Assembly (NCBI RefSeq): GCF_002163755.1 | Contig: NZ_CP015863.1 | Span: 1,922,001-1,986,000, forward strand | DNA length: 64,000 nt | Reading direction: 5' to 3' | DNA from: Vibrio campbellii CAIM 519 = NBRC 15631 = ATCC 25920 | GTDB lineage: Bacteria > Pseudomonadota > Gammaproteobacteria > Enterobacterales > Vibrionaceae | In this document: positions 45,212-54,320 of the stretch, in pieces | How the letters are laid out: each line of letters opens with the position of its first letter | How positions within the stretch are numbered: position 1 is the first letter of the stretch | Program-made: the position numbers and the translations under genes | The notes under the pieces: generated by a model | Database searches by the model: none | Seen by the model: only the letters and a program-made list of their open reading frames with translations | What the model was told of the DNA's origin: nothing

Positions 45212-45844
45212 TTAGTACGTCAATTCAGGATCGACACAATGGAAGATCTCCCCACTTCCCTCACCTTTTTCAAGCATCTCAAAAATCAAACGAGCCACTT
45301 CTTGGCGATATACCAAACCATGCACCTCTTTAGGTTCAACCAACACACCATTGCCTGTTACTTCACCATCTTGCAAGCCACCGGGACGAATGATGGTGTA
45401 ATCCAAGTCGCTGGTTTGTAGCCATGCTTCCGCCAACGATTTCTCTCGCACTACACCGCCAAACCCCGCTTTAGAACGGTCAGAGAGGTATTTCCAGCTA
45501 TCACCGCAACCAAGTGACGTCACTAGTACAAAACGCTTGAGCGATGCTTTACAGGCAGCATCAATAAGGTGACGGTGGCCAAGGTAATCTACCGGAATGT
45601 CTGCACGGTAGCTACCCATCGTGCTGATGATGATATCTTCTTGATCGAGCTGCTCAACAACGCGGTCAACCTCTTCAGAAACCGTGGCATCACATGCAAA
45701 CGTTGACTGACAAATCACCTTCAGTTCCGGGCTTTTGTCTGGATTTCTCGCCACACCGACAACTTCTGCACCTTTTTCTGCAAAATACTTAGCAACTGCC
45801 AAACCAAGGCCGCTACTTGCACCCCACACTATGACTCTTTTCAT
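45212..45844 (-). CDS. NAD(P)-binding atypical SDR protein
   Basis: A 210-residue protein with a Rossmann fold: MKRVIVWGASSGLGLAVAKYF is the nucleotide-binding loop (GASSGLG). LKRFVLVTSLGCGDSW and LDYTIIRPGGLQDG resemble the NmrA/atypical SDR group. It may act as a reductase or a redox sensor. AAAGG precedes the ATG. No operon partner. Confidence 0.88.
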   Translation of the reverse strand: MKRVIVWGASSGLGLAVAKYFAEKGAEVVGVARNPDKSPELKVICQSTFACDATVSEEVDRVVEQLDQEDIIISTMGSYRADIPVDYLGHRHLIDAACKASLKRFVLVTSLGCGDSWKYLSDRSKAGFGGVVREKSLAEAWLQTSDLDYTIIRPGGLQDGEVTGNGVLVEPKEVHGLVYRQEVARLIFEMLEKGEGSGEIFHCVDPELTY

Positions 45845-46137
45845 AACTTACCTTTAGGACACCACATGATAATGAGAATACTTTACATCACTATTTATGT
45901 GGTTTTCAAAGGAAGTCAATCAAACCAAAAGAAATCTTTCGAAATCAATAAGTAGTTCAAAGAAATGACTAAGAGTGGCGAGCTTGAGATGAATTTTACG
46001 TGCGACAAGCGGTATTATTCCCGATATAACTATAACGAAGCCATGTGCACCCTTTTTAGGTATTAATTCGCTGTCGCATTCCCCTAAAAACATCAAAATA
46101 AAATCAGCACAGGCGAGTAAAAACGTCGGTAATTACA

Positions 46138-47409
46138 ATGAAGCAACCTTCCTACTCCGATTCTTCTTCGGGATTTGAAGTCGACCTAAAACAAGCCCTT
46201 ATCTGGGTGGCGCGTGCGTTAGATTACGTAGGCGTTGACGATACACACCATAGCCATCGCGTCGCCTATATTGCCTACCAATGCGCGCTGGAGCTCGGTT
46301 GGGCCGAGAATAAAGCAGAGTTCTGTTACTTTGCCGGTATGGTTCACGACTGCGGAGTTTCCGAAACACGTGAACATACCATGCTACTTGAACAGCTCGT
46401 CCCCCAAGATGCAAAAGCCCACTGCATTCGCGGCTACCATACCCTCAAGCAATGTCGACTACTCTCTCAATTCGCCACCCCAATTCTTTATCATCATACG
46501 CACTGGAAAGAGCTCGAACACATCGATATTCCGGCATTTGAAAAAGACGTCGCAGCTCTGCTTTATCTCTCTGATCGTCTCGATTTTATGCGCGCTCGCT
46601 ACGTTTCCAACTGCCACAGCGATCTTGTCACCTTGCATGAAGAATTGATTGCCGAGTGCGTCATGGCTAACACAGGTACGTTGTTTAACCCGCATATGTG
46701 CGACGCCATGGTTAAGCTGGTCATGACCGATGCGTTTTGGTTTGCAATGGAGTCTGAGCACATCGAAACGATAGGGCTTCAATTTGAGAACATCGACTGG
46801 TTACAAAAACAGTTAACCATTGAGGACATGAACAGCTTGGGCTTGTTCTTAGCACGCATTGTGGATGCCAAAAGCCCATTCACTTACCAACATTCACAGA
46901 AAGTGGCGGAGCTATCGCGTTACTTAGCAAAGAAAGTGGGATTGGATGAGCATAAACAAGAGATGATCTTTATTGCAGGGCTCGTTCACGATATTGGCAA
47001 ACTCAAAACGCCTGATGAGATCCTTCACAAAGAAGGTCCATTAAACGAGCGAGAGTACACACGCATCAAACGTCATACGATTGATACTGAACTTGCCCTA
47101 CACAAAGTCTTTCCTAACGCCAAAATTGCCGAGTGGGCTTCCAATCATCATGAGCGCTTAGACGGTACAGGTTATCCTTATCATAAAACCGGAGAAGACT
47201 TGGACGTCCCTTCACGTATCATTGCCGTTGCCGATGTCTTCCAAGCGCTTTCTCAAGACCGCCCCTACCGCGGACGCATGACGCAACAAGAAATTGCCAT
47301 CATCATGGATGAACAAGTTGAATCAGGAAAGCTGTGCTCAGCTATCTATCAAGTGTTATGTTCAGACATGCAAGCGTGCTATGAGCTTTCGACTGGACTT
47401 TACGGTTAA
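46138..47409 (+). CDS. Tandem HD / HD-GYP phosphodiesterase
   Basis: A 423-residue protein with two HD-type modules. The first (about 20-200) has DDTHHSHRVAYIAYQCAL and FAGMVHDCGVSETREH. The second (about 240-400) has a full HD-GYP set: QHSQKVAELSRYLA, GLVHDIGKLKTPDEILHK, and NHHERLDGTGYP. The second module should hydrolyse c-di-GMP. There is no membrane segment or receiver, so the first HD may sense a signal. It converges on the 2OG oxygenase gene. Confidence 0.88.
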   Translation: MKQPSYSDSSSGFEVDLKQALIWVARALDYVGVDDTHHSHRVAYIAYQCALELGWAENKAEFCYFAGMVHDCGVSETREHTMLLEQLVPQDAKAHCIRGYHTLKQCRLLSQFATPILYHHTHWKELEHIDIPAFEKDVAALLYLSDRLDFMRARYVSNCHSDLVTLHEELIAECVMANTGTLFNPHMCDAMVKLVMTDAFWFAMESEHIETIGLQFENIDWLQKQLTIEDMNSLGLFLARIVDAKSPFTYQHSQKVAELSRYLAKKVGLDEHKQEMIFIAGLVHDIGKLKTPDEILHKEGPLNEREYTRIKRHTIDTELALHKVFPNAKIAEWASNHHERLDGTGYPYHKTGEDLDVPSRIIAVADVFQALSQDRPYRGRMTQQEIAIIMDEQVESGKLCSAIYQVLCSDMQACYELSTGLYG

Positions 47410-47432
47410 GATTGCGAGTCAGAAGATAAACG

Positions 47433-47463
47433 AAGGGACACCGCATTGGTGTCCCCTTGTTAT
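47433..47463. terminator. Terminator between the HD-GYP and oxygenase genes
   Basis: GGGACACC / GGTGTCCC stem (47435-47442, 47448-47455) with a T-rich tail on the plus strand, between convergent genes. Confidence 0.75.
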
Positions 47464-47489
47464 TAAAACTGTCCAGATAAAGGCGCGAG

Positions 47490-48092
47490 TTAGTGTGCAA
47501 TATCAAGTTGGTTGTCTTTTACTCCGTTAATACGGAACCAACCCGCGATACTGAATCGCTCCGCGTTTGTCGGCAACACTTCGTGTGGGAATTGCTCAGA
47601 TAGGAACACGAACAGACGACCTGAACGCGGTGGAATCTTCGCGATCTCATTATCATTCAAATCGTATACCACCAACTCACCAGCGTCTTCTTCGCTCCAT
47701 GATTCGTTCATGTAAAACACCGTAGTTAGACGACGGTTTTCATTGCCTTTGAAGCAATCGAGGTGTTTTTGGTAGAAATCACCTTTCTCGTATTTCGCGA
47801 AGTGCGCTTCGTACTCAAACAAACCAAGGAAGAAATAGCGGTTTGCTTCCAAACGGATCTCTTCCATCTTGTCTAAGAAAGACGCCACTGGCGCGCCCAT
47901 GTCACGCTTCAACCATTGGATCTTGTCACTACGAATGGTTTCAATACGAGTCACGTCGTCGTTACGACCAATACGTGCTTTCTTCCAATCATCAGGAATA
48001 CAGTCACGCAGCTCAGCCACTTCCTCTTGAGAAATAAAATCATCCCAGATGTAGTATCCGTGCGTCGATAACGCGTCGATCAGTTTGTTCAT
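47490..48092 (-). CDS. 2-oxoglutarate/Fe(II) oxygenase
   Basis: A 200-residue prolyl-hydroxylase-like dioxygenase. Iron ligands are visible as His-x-Asp in YQKHLDCF and the distal His in FPHEVLP; the 2OG-binding Arg is in ERFSIAGWF. It could hydroxylate a protein or small molecule. No ribosome site is evident, but length and motifs support the start. It ends against a terminator. Confidence 0.88.
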   Translation of the reverse strand: MNKLIDALSTHGYYIWDDFISQEEVAELRDCIPDDWKKARIGRNDDVTRIETIRSDKIQWLKRDMGAPVASFLDKMEEIRLEANRYFFLGLFEYEAHFAKYEKGDFYQKHLDCFKGNENRRLTTVFYMNESWSEEDAGELVVYDLNDNEIAKIPPRSGRLFVFLSEQFPHEVLPTNAERFSIAGWFRINGVKDNQLDIAH

Positions 48093-48210
48093 TCTATTTT
48101 GTTTACTCGTGTGGGTTTGGGCGGTCTATATAAGAAATTCGTGCTACAACAACAAATTCCATTTTCTATCGACACGACAAATCCACATAAACCGTGGAAT
48201 GCAGACGTAA

Positions 48211-48234
48211 AAAAGCCGCTCTCATGAGCGGCTT
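48211..48234 (-). terminator. Terminator downstream of the TerC gene
   Basis: AAGCCGCT / AGCGGCTT stem with minus-strand T6 tail, about 25 bases after the stop of 48261-49028. Confidence 0.9.
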
Positions 48235-48260
48235 AAATTGGTTCAATGGTTGCGTTTCAA

Positions 48261-49028
48261 TTATCGAGTTTGAAGCGCAATAGAACGAGGTCGAATAGGA
48301 CGAATACGTTGAATCACTGGGCGTTGTTTTTTCTTAAGCTGGATATGACACATTTCCAACACTAGACCAAACGCCATCGCGAAGTACACGTAACCTTTGT
48401 TGATGTGAATAGCAAAACCTTCTGCCATCAACAGACCACCTAGCAATACTAGGAACAGCAGTGCAAGGGTCTTAAAGCCCGGGTAACGCGTCACTAGGTT
48501 GTTGATTTTCTCCGCCGTCAACACCATCACAATCGCTGACGAAATGATCGCCGCCACCATGATTGGTACTTCACTCGTTAGACCAACCGCAGTAATCACC
48601 GAGTCCATCGAGAACACAGCATCAACCGCAACGATCTGAAGCAGAACCACAGCTAGGCCAGTACGAACATGAGTCGAGTGAGCGTGTTCAGTGTGCGTTA
48701 ACCAACTCCACAACTCTTTCAAGCTTTTCGCTAGTAGGAATGCACCACCCGCAATCATAATCAAATCACGACCAGTAAACGCGTAGTCGCTAAAGCTGAT
48801 TAATGGCTGGGTAAGCTGCATGATCCAAGAGATCGAGAACACCAAAACAATACGCGCCATCACCGCTAGGCCAATACCTAGATTTCGGGCAAGTTTACGC
48901 TGGTGTTGCGGTAATCGTTCACACAGAACGGAGATGAATACGACGTTATCAACGCCTAAGACAACTTCAAGAGCAAACAAGGTAGCGAAGATAGCCCACG
49001 CTTCTGGTTGCATGAAAAGTTCTAACAT
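48261..49028 (-). CDS. TerC-family membrane protein
   Basis: A 255-residue inner-membrane protein with about seven helices. It carries the TerC signatures ALEVVLGVDNVVFISVL and QIVAVDAVFSMDSVITAVG, with metal-binding Asp residues. TerC proteins export Mn2+ or assist protein insertion. The basic C-terminal tail (KKKQRPVIQRIRPIRPR) faces the cytoplasm. GGAGG precedes the ATG. Confidence 0.92.
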   Translation of the reverse strand: MLELFMQPEAWAIFATLFALEVVLGVDNVVFISVLCERLPQHQRKLARNLGIGLAVMARIVLVFSISWIMQLTQPLISFSDYAFTGRDLIMIAGGAFLLAKSLKELWSWLTHTEHAHSTHVRTGLAVVLLQIVAVDAVFSMDSVITAVGLTSEVPIMVAAIISSAIVMVLTAEKINNLVTRYPGFKTLALLFLVLLGGLLMAEGFAIHINKGYVYFAMAFGLVLEMCHIQLKKKQRPVIQRIRPIRPRSIALQTR

Positions 49029-49358
49029 GAGTACGCCTCCGGTGATTGGAAGCCATACGATGAATTGTTCAGTCGACTAAAGGGGTCGTCCATTAAATTT
49101 ATTTAAACCTCTGTTACTTAGGAAAGCTGAGTAAATCACCTCTCCAATTCCTTCGCAATCCCTTATTTTGTCAGGCTTATGTCAGCCACCTTTCGTACTC
49201 TAAAGGTTATTACCTTCGTTCAACCCATCAGGTGCCGAGTTGAGCCAAATGTTTATATAGAACACGAAAAGAAACGCCTGATTTTCCATGTTTCTACAAT
49301 AGTAAAAAATTGTTTCATACTGATATACTGGACAAAATCACACGAATTAGTCTTGCGA
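49029..49358. other. Divergent regulatory region between terC-like and LysR genes
   Basis: About 330 bases. It holds the promoters of both genes. There is no yybP-ykoY-like structure. No terminator or further gene was seen. Confidence 0.4.
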
Positions 49359-50315
49359 ATGGATTACATAACACTCTCACGCATTAGCCTTAAACACCTT
49401 ACTGTATTGCACATGCTGCTCACGACACACAGCGTTACTCAGGCAGCGGAACAACTTTGCGTGACCCCTTCCAGCGTGAGTAAAACGCTCAGCCAATTGC
49501 GGGACATTCTGAAAGATGACCTTTTTTATCGTGATGGCACTCGTTTAGTCCCAACTCCGTTTGCATTGAACATCGGTCCTTCAGTGCACGGCATTCTTTC
49601 CAGCATGAATGGTTTGCTTTACCAAGGCTCATTTAATCCCGCGTATTACGAAGGCCGGTTCTCATTAGCAATGCGTGAAAGCACCTTTGAGATCTTCGCC
49701 CCTATGCTGCAAAACCTGTCTCAACAGATGGGCAGTAGAGCGCAATTGAACGTATATGCGAAAGAGCAAATGAGCTTCGATTCTCTGATCCGCGGGCAAG
49801 TCGACTTTTTGATTCTGCCGCATGACATCAGCCAGCCACCAACCCACAACAAAGACTTGGTATGGCAGACGATTCTAGAGGATGAAATGATCTGCCTGAT
49901 GGGCGGTAACAACCCATTGGCAAAAGAAGAACTCTCGGTAGAAAACTATTTGTGCGCAAGACACATCGGCATTCACGATAAAGACTTATCTCAACCCTAC
50001 TTTGAACAGAACTTAACTCAGCGCTACGCCAAGCGCAGTGTCGCGATGCACGTGGCGGACTTTGGTTCAGCCGCAGTAATGTGTCATCACTCCGATTATC
50101 TGTTCACTTGTTCAAAACTTTGGGCGCAAATGGCACTGCAGGCGAATGGCTTGGTAGAAAGACCTTTGCCATTCGAGTACGGGCAAGTGGCGTACAGCTT
50201 GGTGTGGAATAAAGCGAGTCTTAACGATCCCGCTTTAAGATGGCTACAACAACAGGTGCTTAAGGCGTGTGAAACCTTGGGAGGATGCAGCAAACCGAGA
50301 GTAAACAAACTCTAA
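49359..50315 (+). CDS. LysR-family transcriptional regulator
   Basis: A 318-residue LysR-type protein. The HTH is LLTTHSVTQAAEQLCVTPSSVSKTLSQLRDIL and the C-terminal part is the effector domain. It starts at the ATG 49359; the open frame extends 180 bases upstream without a ribosome site. It converges on the broken yjjW gene. The target is unknown. Confidence 0.9.
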   Translation: MDYITLSRISLKHLTVLHMLLTTHSVTQAAEQLCVTPSSVSKTLSQLRDILKDDLFYRDGTRLVPTPFALNIGPSVHGILSSMNGLLYQGSFNPAYYEGRFSLAMRESTFEIFAPMLQNLSQQMGSRAQLNVYAKEQMSFDSLIRGQVDFLILPHDISQPPTHNKDLVWQTILEDEMICLMGGNNPLAKEELSVENYLCARHIGIHDKDLSQPYFEQNLTQRYAKRSVAMHVADFGSAAVMCHHSDYLFTCSKLWAQMALQANGLVERPLPFEYGQVAYSLVWNKASLNDPALRWLQQQVLKACETLGGCSKPRVNKL

Positions 50316-50331
50316 AGTTATCTCTGCGGCG

Positions 50332-51231
50332 CTACACGTAGACCGATGGCATGTTCATTGGTCTGCTGACAAACTGACTTAATCGAGCGTGAAAGCGTTC
50401 CATTTCACCCTTAGAGCATTTCTCCCATTCCTGCGCCTCACCAACCACGCCGTGTTGTTGAAATGCGTTCAGGCGAATGTTGACTGATTCTGGCAGCGCT
50501 TGCAGATAATGCCCCACCATCATGACCTCAGTATCTAAATCACTTTTTCCGGGAATATGCAGTAATCGCACTTCATAAAGCTTGTCTACTTGCGCCAGGT
50601 ATTGAATGGTTTGAAACACACGATGATTGTCACGTCCGACCAACCAATGATGCGTTTCACTTTGCCAAGATTTGAGGTCGATTATCGCCCCATCCATGTA
50701 CGGCAGCACTCTTTCCCACCCCGAGGTTGATAAAGACCCATTGCTATCGATGAAACAAGTGAGATGCTGTAATTCAGGGTCCTGCTTAATACCTTTAAAC
50801 AGCGCAATAATGAAAGGAAGCTGTAAGGTAGATTCCCCACCGGATACAGTAACACCGCTAATAAAAAAGCGCTGTTTGCGTATCAAATCGAGCATTGCCT
50901 CCACAGAGTAGTCAGTAATTTTTGGATTAGATTGGTGCTGACATATCTCTGTACAACGATCGCAGTGGGTGCACTCCTCTTTAAGCCAAACAACGTTGTT
51001 GCTTTAGTCGAACTTCAGCGCGCCAACCGGACACTCGCTCACACAATCACCACAATGATTACAGTGATTGATGGTGTGCGGATTGTGACAGTTGATGCAC
51101 TGATAGTTACAACCCTGTAGAAAGATGACTAGACGGCTTCCCGGTCCATCAACACAAGAGAACGGAAGGATTCGAGTGACCTTAGCCAAGAGGTTTACCG
51201 ATCGTCTAGTCATCTTATTCTTGTTTGTCAC
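50332..51231 (-). pseudogene. yjjW: yjjW, glycyl-radical activase, interrupted by an in-frame stop
   Basis: Two same-frame pieces of a radical-SAM activase. The first (51004-51231) starts at GTG 51231 and holds the SAM motif CNYQCINC and a ferredoxin-like CNHCGDCVSECP. The second (50332-51003) holds CTHCDRCTEIC and the C-terminal part. They are separated only by TAA at 51004-51006 (after KFD, before SNNVVW), probably from CAA by one transition. The intact protein would be about 299 residues. It begins 3 bases after the broken yjjI gene, its partner. Confidence 0.9.
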
Positions 51232-51234
51232 TCG

Positions 51235-51494
51235 TTACTTAACGTAAGTTGGTGACATTTCGTGGCTCACCACGCGTGGTGAACGCCCTAAAATACCGGT
51301 GTTCTTCGCCGCTTCTGCGCCTAGGAATGTAGTATTGTACGTGAACCTTCCGCACCATACTTAGTGATAGTCATATATGGAATAGTGGCTTCCACTTCCA
51401 AAGCAAGAAAGTTCGATTTCTGTTTTGGAGACAAATTGCTATCTGTCGCGATAGCAAGGAAGCGCTGCTGAAGACCAGAAAGACTTTGATTCAT
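51235..51494 (-). pseudogene. yjjI: yjjI, glycyl-radical protein gene with large internal deletion
   Basis: Only about 60 N-terminal codons (MNQSLSGLQQRFLAIATDSN...) and about 34 C-terminal codons (LGAEAAKNTGILGRSPRVVS...) remain, joined near 51325-51345 out of frame. Full-length YjjI is roughly 510-520 residues, so more than 1 kb is missing, including the glycyl-radical region. The start has an AGGAAC ribosome site. Loss of yjjI removes the reason to keep yjjW. Confidence 0.85.
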
Positions 51495-51682
51495 CTAAGA
51501 TGTTCCTGAAGAAAATACAACGGGTACACCCTTTCGAGCTTATACCTCTAAAGGGTAGGTTGAATTCTACGCCTCAGGACTCTTTGCCACTAATGAAAAA
51601 AACAAAACCGTCAATTTCCATTTTGGAAATAAGATTTTTCTAATTTAGCTTACTATTTAATAGTTTAGGTCGGTCCACGTTT

Positions 51683-52309
51683 TTAACTTCTGTGCGCGGT
51701 CGATAAAGCTAAACCCGCACTGATGAATACGCTGCCAGTCAGACGGTTAAACAACTTAACTCTTCCCTTGGCAAATAGCCAATTCGATGTCTTCACTCCC
51801 AGTAAGCCGTAAAAAGTTAACCAACTCAGTTCAAACACAACAAAGGTGCTAGCAAAAATCATGTATTGAGTGAATAGCGATGCAGAAGGGTCAATAAACT
51901 GGGGAAACAGCGCGGTGAAGAAAACAATCGCTTTAGGGTTACTTGCTCCAACTATAAACCCACTGCTAAACGCACTAAAATAATCAGAAGACGCTTGTTC
52001 CGGTTTGGCTTGCGAAAAGTCGGTTTGTTTTGAGCGTAACGCCTGGATGCCAAGCCAAATAAGATACGCCGCACCACACCATTTGATGATGTTAAATACG
52101 AACTCTGAAGAAGCAATCACAACACCAAGGCCGGTGAAAGACAGAGTAAGAATGATGGTAATCGCGGTTAAACTGCCAAGCGCAGTCACAAACGCTTGGC
52201 GAAAGCCGCTGCTGACGCCTTTGCTCAAGCAAAGTAACGAGCTAGGGCCTGGAGAGGCGGTCAGAACAAGTATCGCGAGGGTATAGTAGATCCAAGTATC
52301 GAGTTGCAT
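51683..52309 (-). CDS. LysE-family amino acid exporter
   Basis: A 208-residue membrane protein with six helices. The signature ILVLTASPGPSSLLCLSKGVSSGFRQAF is typical of LysE/RhtB transporters, which export amino acids or homoserine lactones. AGGAG precedes the ATG. The substrate is unknown. Confidence 0.9.
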   Translation of the reverse strand: MQLDTWIYYTLAILVLTASPGPSSLLCLSKGVSSGFRQAFVTALGSLTAITIILTLSFTGLGVVIASSEFVFNIIKWCGAAYLIWLGIQALRSKQTDFSQAKPEQASSDYFSAFSSGFIVGASNPKAIVFFTALFPQFIDPSASLFTQYMIFASTFVVFELSWLTFYGLLGVKTSNWLFAKGRVKLFNRLTGSVFISAGLALSTAHRS

Positions 52310-52648
52310 TGGCGCTCCTTTCCAATGTACGGATGAATGGGTGAATTACGTGGAATAACGACTTCAATCTGCGTTTCAATCCATGAAACGTTTTATAGAA
52401 AAGTACCACATCATTCGGTTCATAACTGAACAGATTAACAGCCAAACAAGCCCTTCAACAAAGCAATCGGAGTAAAGAGTCTCAGCAAAAAGACAAAGTA
52501 GAAAGCACGCCTTCGTTTATCTCTCAACTAGGTCACTTTGAACCGTCTAGTTATGCAATCAACATACTGGGAATATACAATCGTGTAAAGTGATTACTTA
52601 TTCAACAAAGTTGCTCACAAACACGACTAAATGGGAAGTTATCCTGTG
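52310..52648. other. Intergenic region
   Basis: About 340 bases without a gene. ACGACTAA / TTAGTCGT (52623-52630, 52649-52656) forms a stem that includes the stop codon of the HD-GYP gene, with a GTTTGTG tail on the minus strand; it may be a weak terminator. Nothing else is recognised. Confidence 0.4.
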
Positions 52649-53881
52649 TTAGTCGTAGAAAGGTTTTGGATCCACTTCTAACGATGACGGCGCTATCGCT
52701 TTCTCAACCGAATACGAACTGCTTTTTAAATCCACCATCGCGACATCGATGTAACGCTTGTATTTACGTGAGTAGAAACACTTTACGATTGGCTTCAGCG
52801 GCTGAGAATCGTTGGATGTCCACACAATGCCGACTCGTCCGTCGCTCAATTGGACAATCGAACCGACAGGGTATACGCCAATGCAGTTGATGAACTTGTA
52901 CACCAAATCGGGATCAAGGTGGAACGGGGTCAAACTCAATAGGATTTTAAACGCCTCCGCTGAACTCATGCCCTTTTTGTAAACACGATCTGCGGTCAAT
53001 GCATCGTAAATATCGACAATACAGCTCATGCGACCGTGCATGGGGATTTGTTCACCAGATAAGCCACGTGGATAACCCGTACCATCCAGTTTTTCGTGAT
53101 GCATCAAACATACGTCTCGACTGACATCACTCAACCCCTTTACACCCAAGATGATTTCACCAGCAAATACTTGGTGAAGTTTCATGTGTTCAAACTCTTC
53201 AGGCGTTAAACGCGCAGGCTTATGTAAGATCTCGTCATCGACTTTGATTTTACCTACATCATGAATGATACCGCCGATCGCCAATTGCTTGAGCGTGTCT
53301 TTATCTAAGCCCAAATGCTTACCGAAAGAAACCAACAAGCATGCCACGTTTACAGAATGCTCAAGCAAGTAGCTGTCTTTTTGGCGTAATGCAGAGACAC
53401 ATTGAAGCGCATCAGAGTCGATGAAAACGCTCTCGATCATGTCATCGGCCCACGATTCAATCTCGTTGACCTCGATGAGTTTACCTTCAAACGTTTGGTT
53501 TAGGAGCTTCTGAGCTAACCCTTTCGCTTCTGCGATCAACTTTTTCGCACGCTTATGCTGTGCTTCACGAGAACGAAAAGCACGTTGGATTTTGGGTGAC
53601 GTCGTGATTTCTGAGGCAGACAAGGTAACATCGTGTTCTTCTTCGACTAGCTTGAAGACGCACTGTTGTGCTGAAAGTTTCTGATCGACCCAAACGTACT
53701 TCACACCGCTCGCATGTAACTTTTTGATGCCCTGCTTGCTAGAAACCCGGCCAGCATTCGCAAGATTGACGCGTTTGTTCTGCTCAATGGCAGTGACGAA
53801 CATACCGACACCGACATCCGCGATTGCTATCTTAATTGAGTCTTCTGGTTTGTACTGCATATCATGAAACTTTGTTAACAT
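52649..53881 (-). CDS. HD-GYP c-di-GMP phosphodiesterase with DUF3391
   Basis: A 410-residue cytoplasmic protein. The N-terminal DUF3391 domain (about 15-130) is followed by HD-GYP (about 170-350) with the full set: LLEHSVNVACLL, GGIIHDVGKIKVDDEILHKPARL, MKLHQVFAGEIIL, MHHEKLDGTGYPRGL and DIYDALTADRVY. It should hydrolyse c-di-GMP. A small C-terminal beta domain (VGSIVQLSDGRVGIVW) follows. It is divergent from the PAS-GGDEF-EAL gene. Confidence 0.92.
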   Translation of the reverse strand: MLTKFHDMQYKPEDSIKIAIADVGVGMFVTAIEQNKRVNLANAGRVSSKQGIKKLHASGVKYVWVDQKLSAQQCVFKLVEEEHDVTLSASEITTSPKIQRAFRSREAQHKRAKKLIAEAKGLAQKLLNQTFEGKLIEVNEIESWADDMIESVFIDSDALQCVSALRQKDSYLLEHSVNVACLLVSFGKHLGLDKDTLKQLAIGGIIHDVGKIKVDDEILHKPARLTPEEFEHMKLHQVFAGEIILGVKGLSDVSRDVCLMHHEKLDGTGYPRGLSGEQIPMHGRMSCIVDIYDALTADRVYKKGMSSAEAFKILLSLTPFHLDPDLVYKFINCIGVYPVGSIVQLSDGRVGIVWTSNDSQPLKPIVKCFYSRKYKRYIDVAMVDLKSSSYSVEKAIAPSSLEVDPKPFYD

Positions 53882-54320
53882 TTATTATTTAGCAAACGCA
53901 TTATAAGAGATCTGACCATTCACTGTTATAAGAATTCACTATCATTTAAAATTAATGAGTCTTAGGTCAATAAAAGAGACATCAAAAGTGCAATAGACCA
54001 TATTTAACTTATGGAGATAGTTCAAACAATCAACACAGATGAAGACTATTTAGGCATTTTGGGTGATGAATCAATAACTTCTTAATACAAATAGTATTTA
54101 CTGTTGACTAAGTTTTATAAATGCCGATTATTAGTCGCAATACTCTAATAATTATTCTCTTGCACAGAAGCTTTTAGGCTCGTTAACAAAACAGACTTTC
54201 CATCTGGTTCAACTTGTTTCATTTGCAGTGTAGAAGGACAAACTTCAAAAATATGTCATTTGCTTGTAGCCCGATTTATTTACTCATCTCCCCAGCAAAT
54301 TGGATTGCGGAGGCAGTATC
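53882..54320. other. Divergent promoter region of two c-di-GMP genes
   Basis: About 440 bases, AT-rich, without a gene. It separates the divergent HD-GYP (-) and PAS-GGDEF-EAL (+) genes and should carry both promoters. GGAGG at 54309-54313 is the ribosome site of the right-hand gene. Confidence 0.45.

Noticed and set aside
49029..49180. Mn-sensing yybP-ykoY riboswitch upstream of the TerC gene
   Set aside because: The leader was read on the minus strand; the conserved junction sequences of that class are not present.
51004..51006. Selenocysteine or programmed readthrough in yjjW
   Set aside because: The stop is TAA, not TGA, and the partner gene yjjI is destroyed, so simple decay is the better reading.
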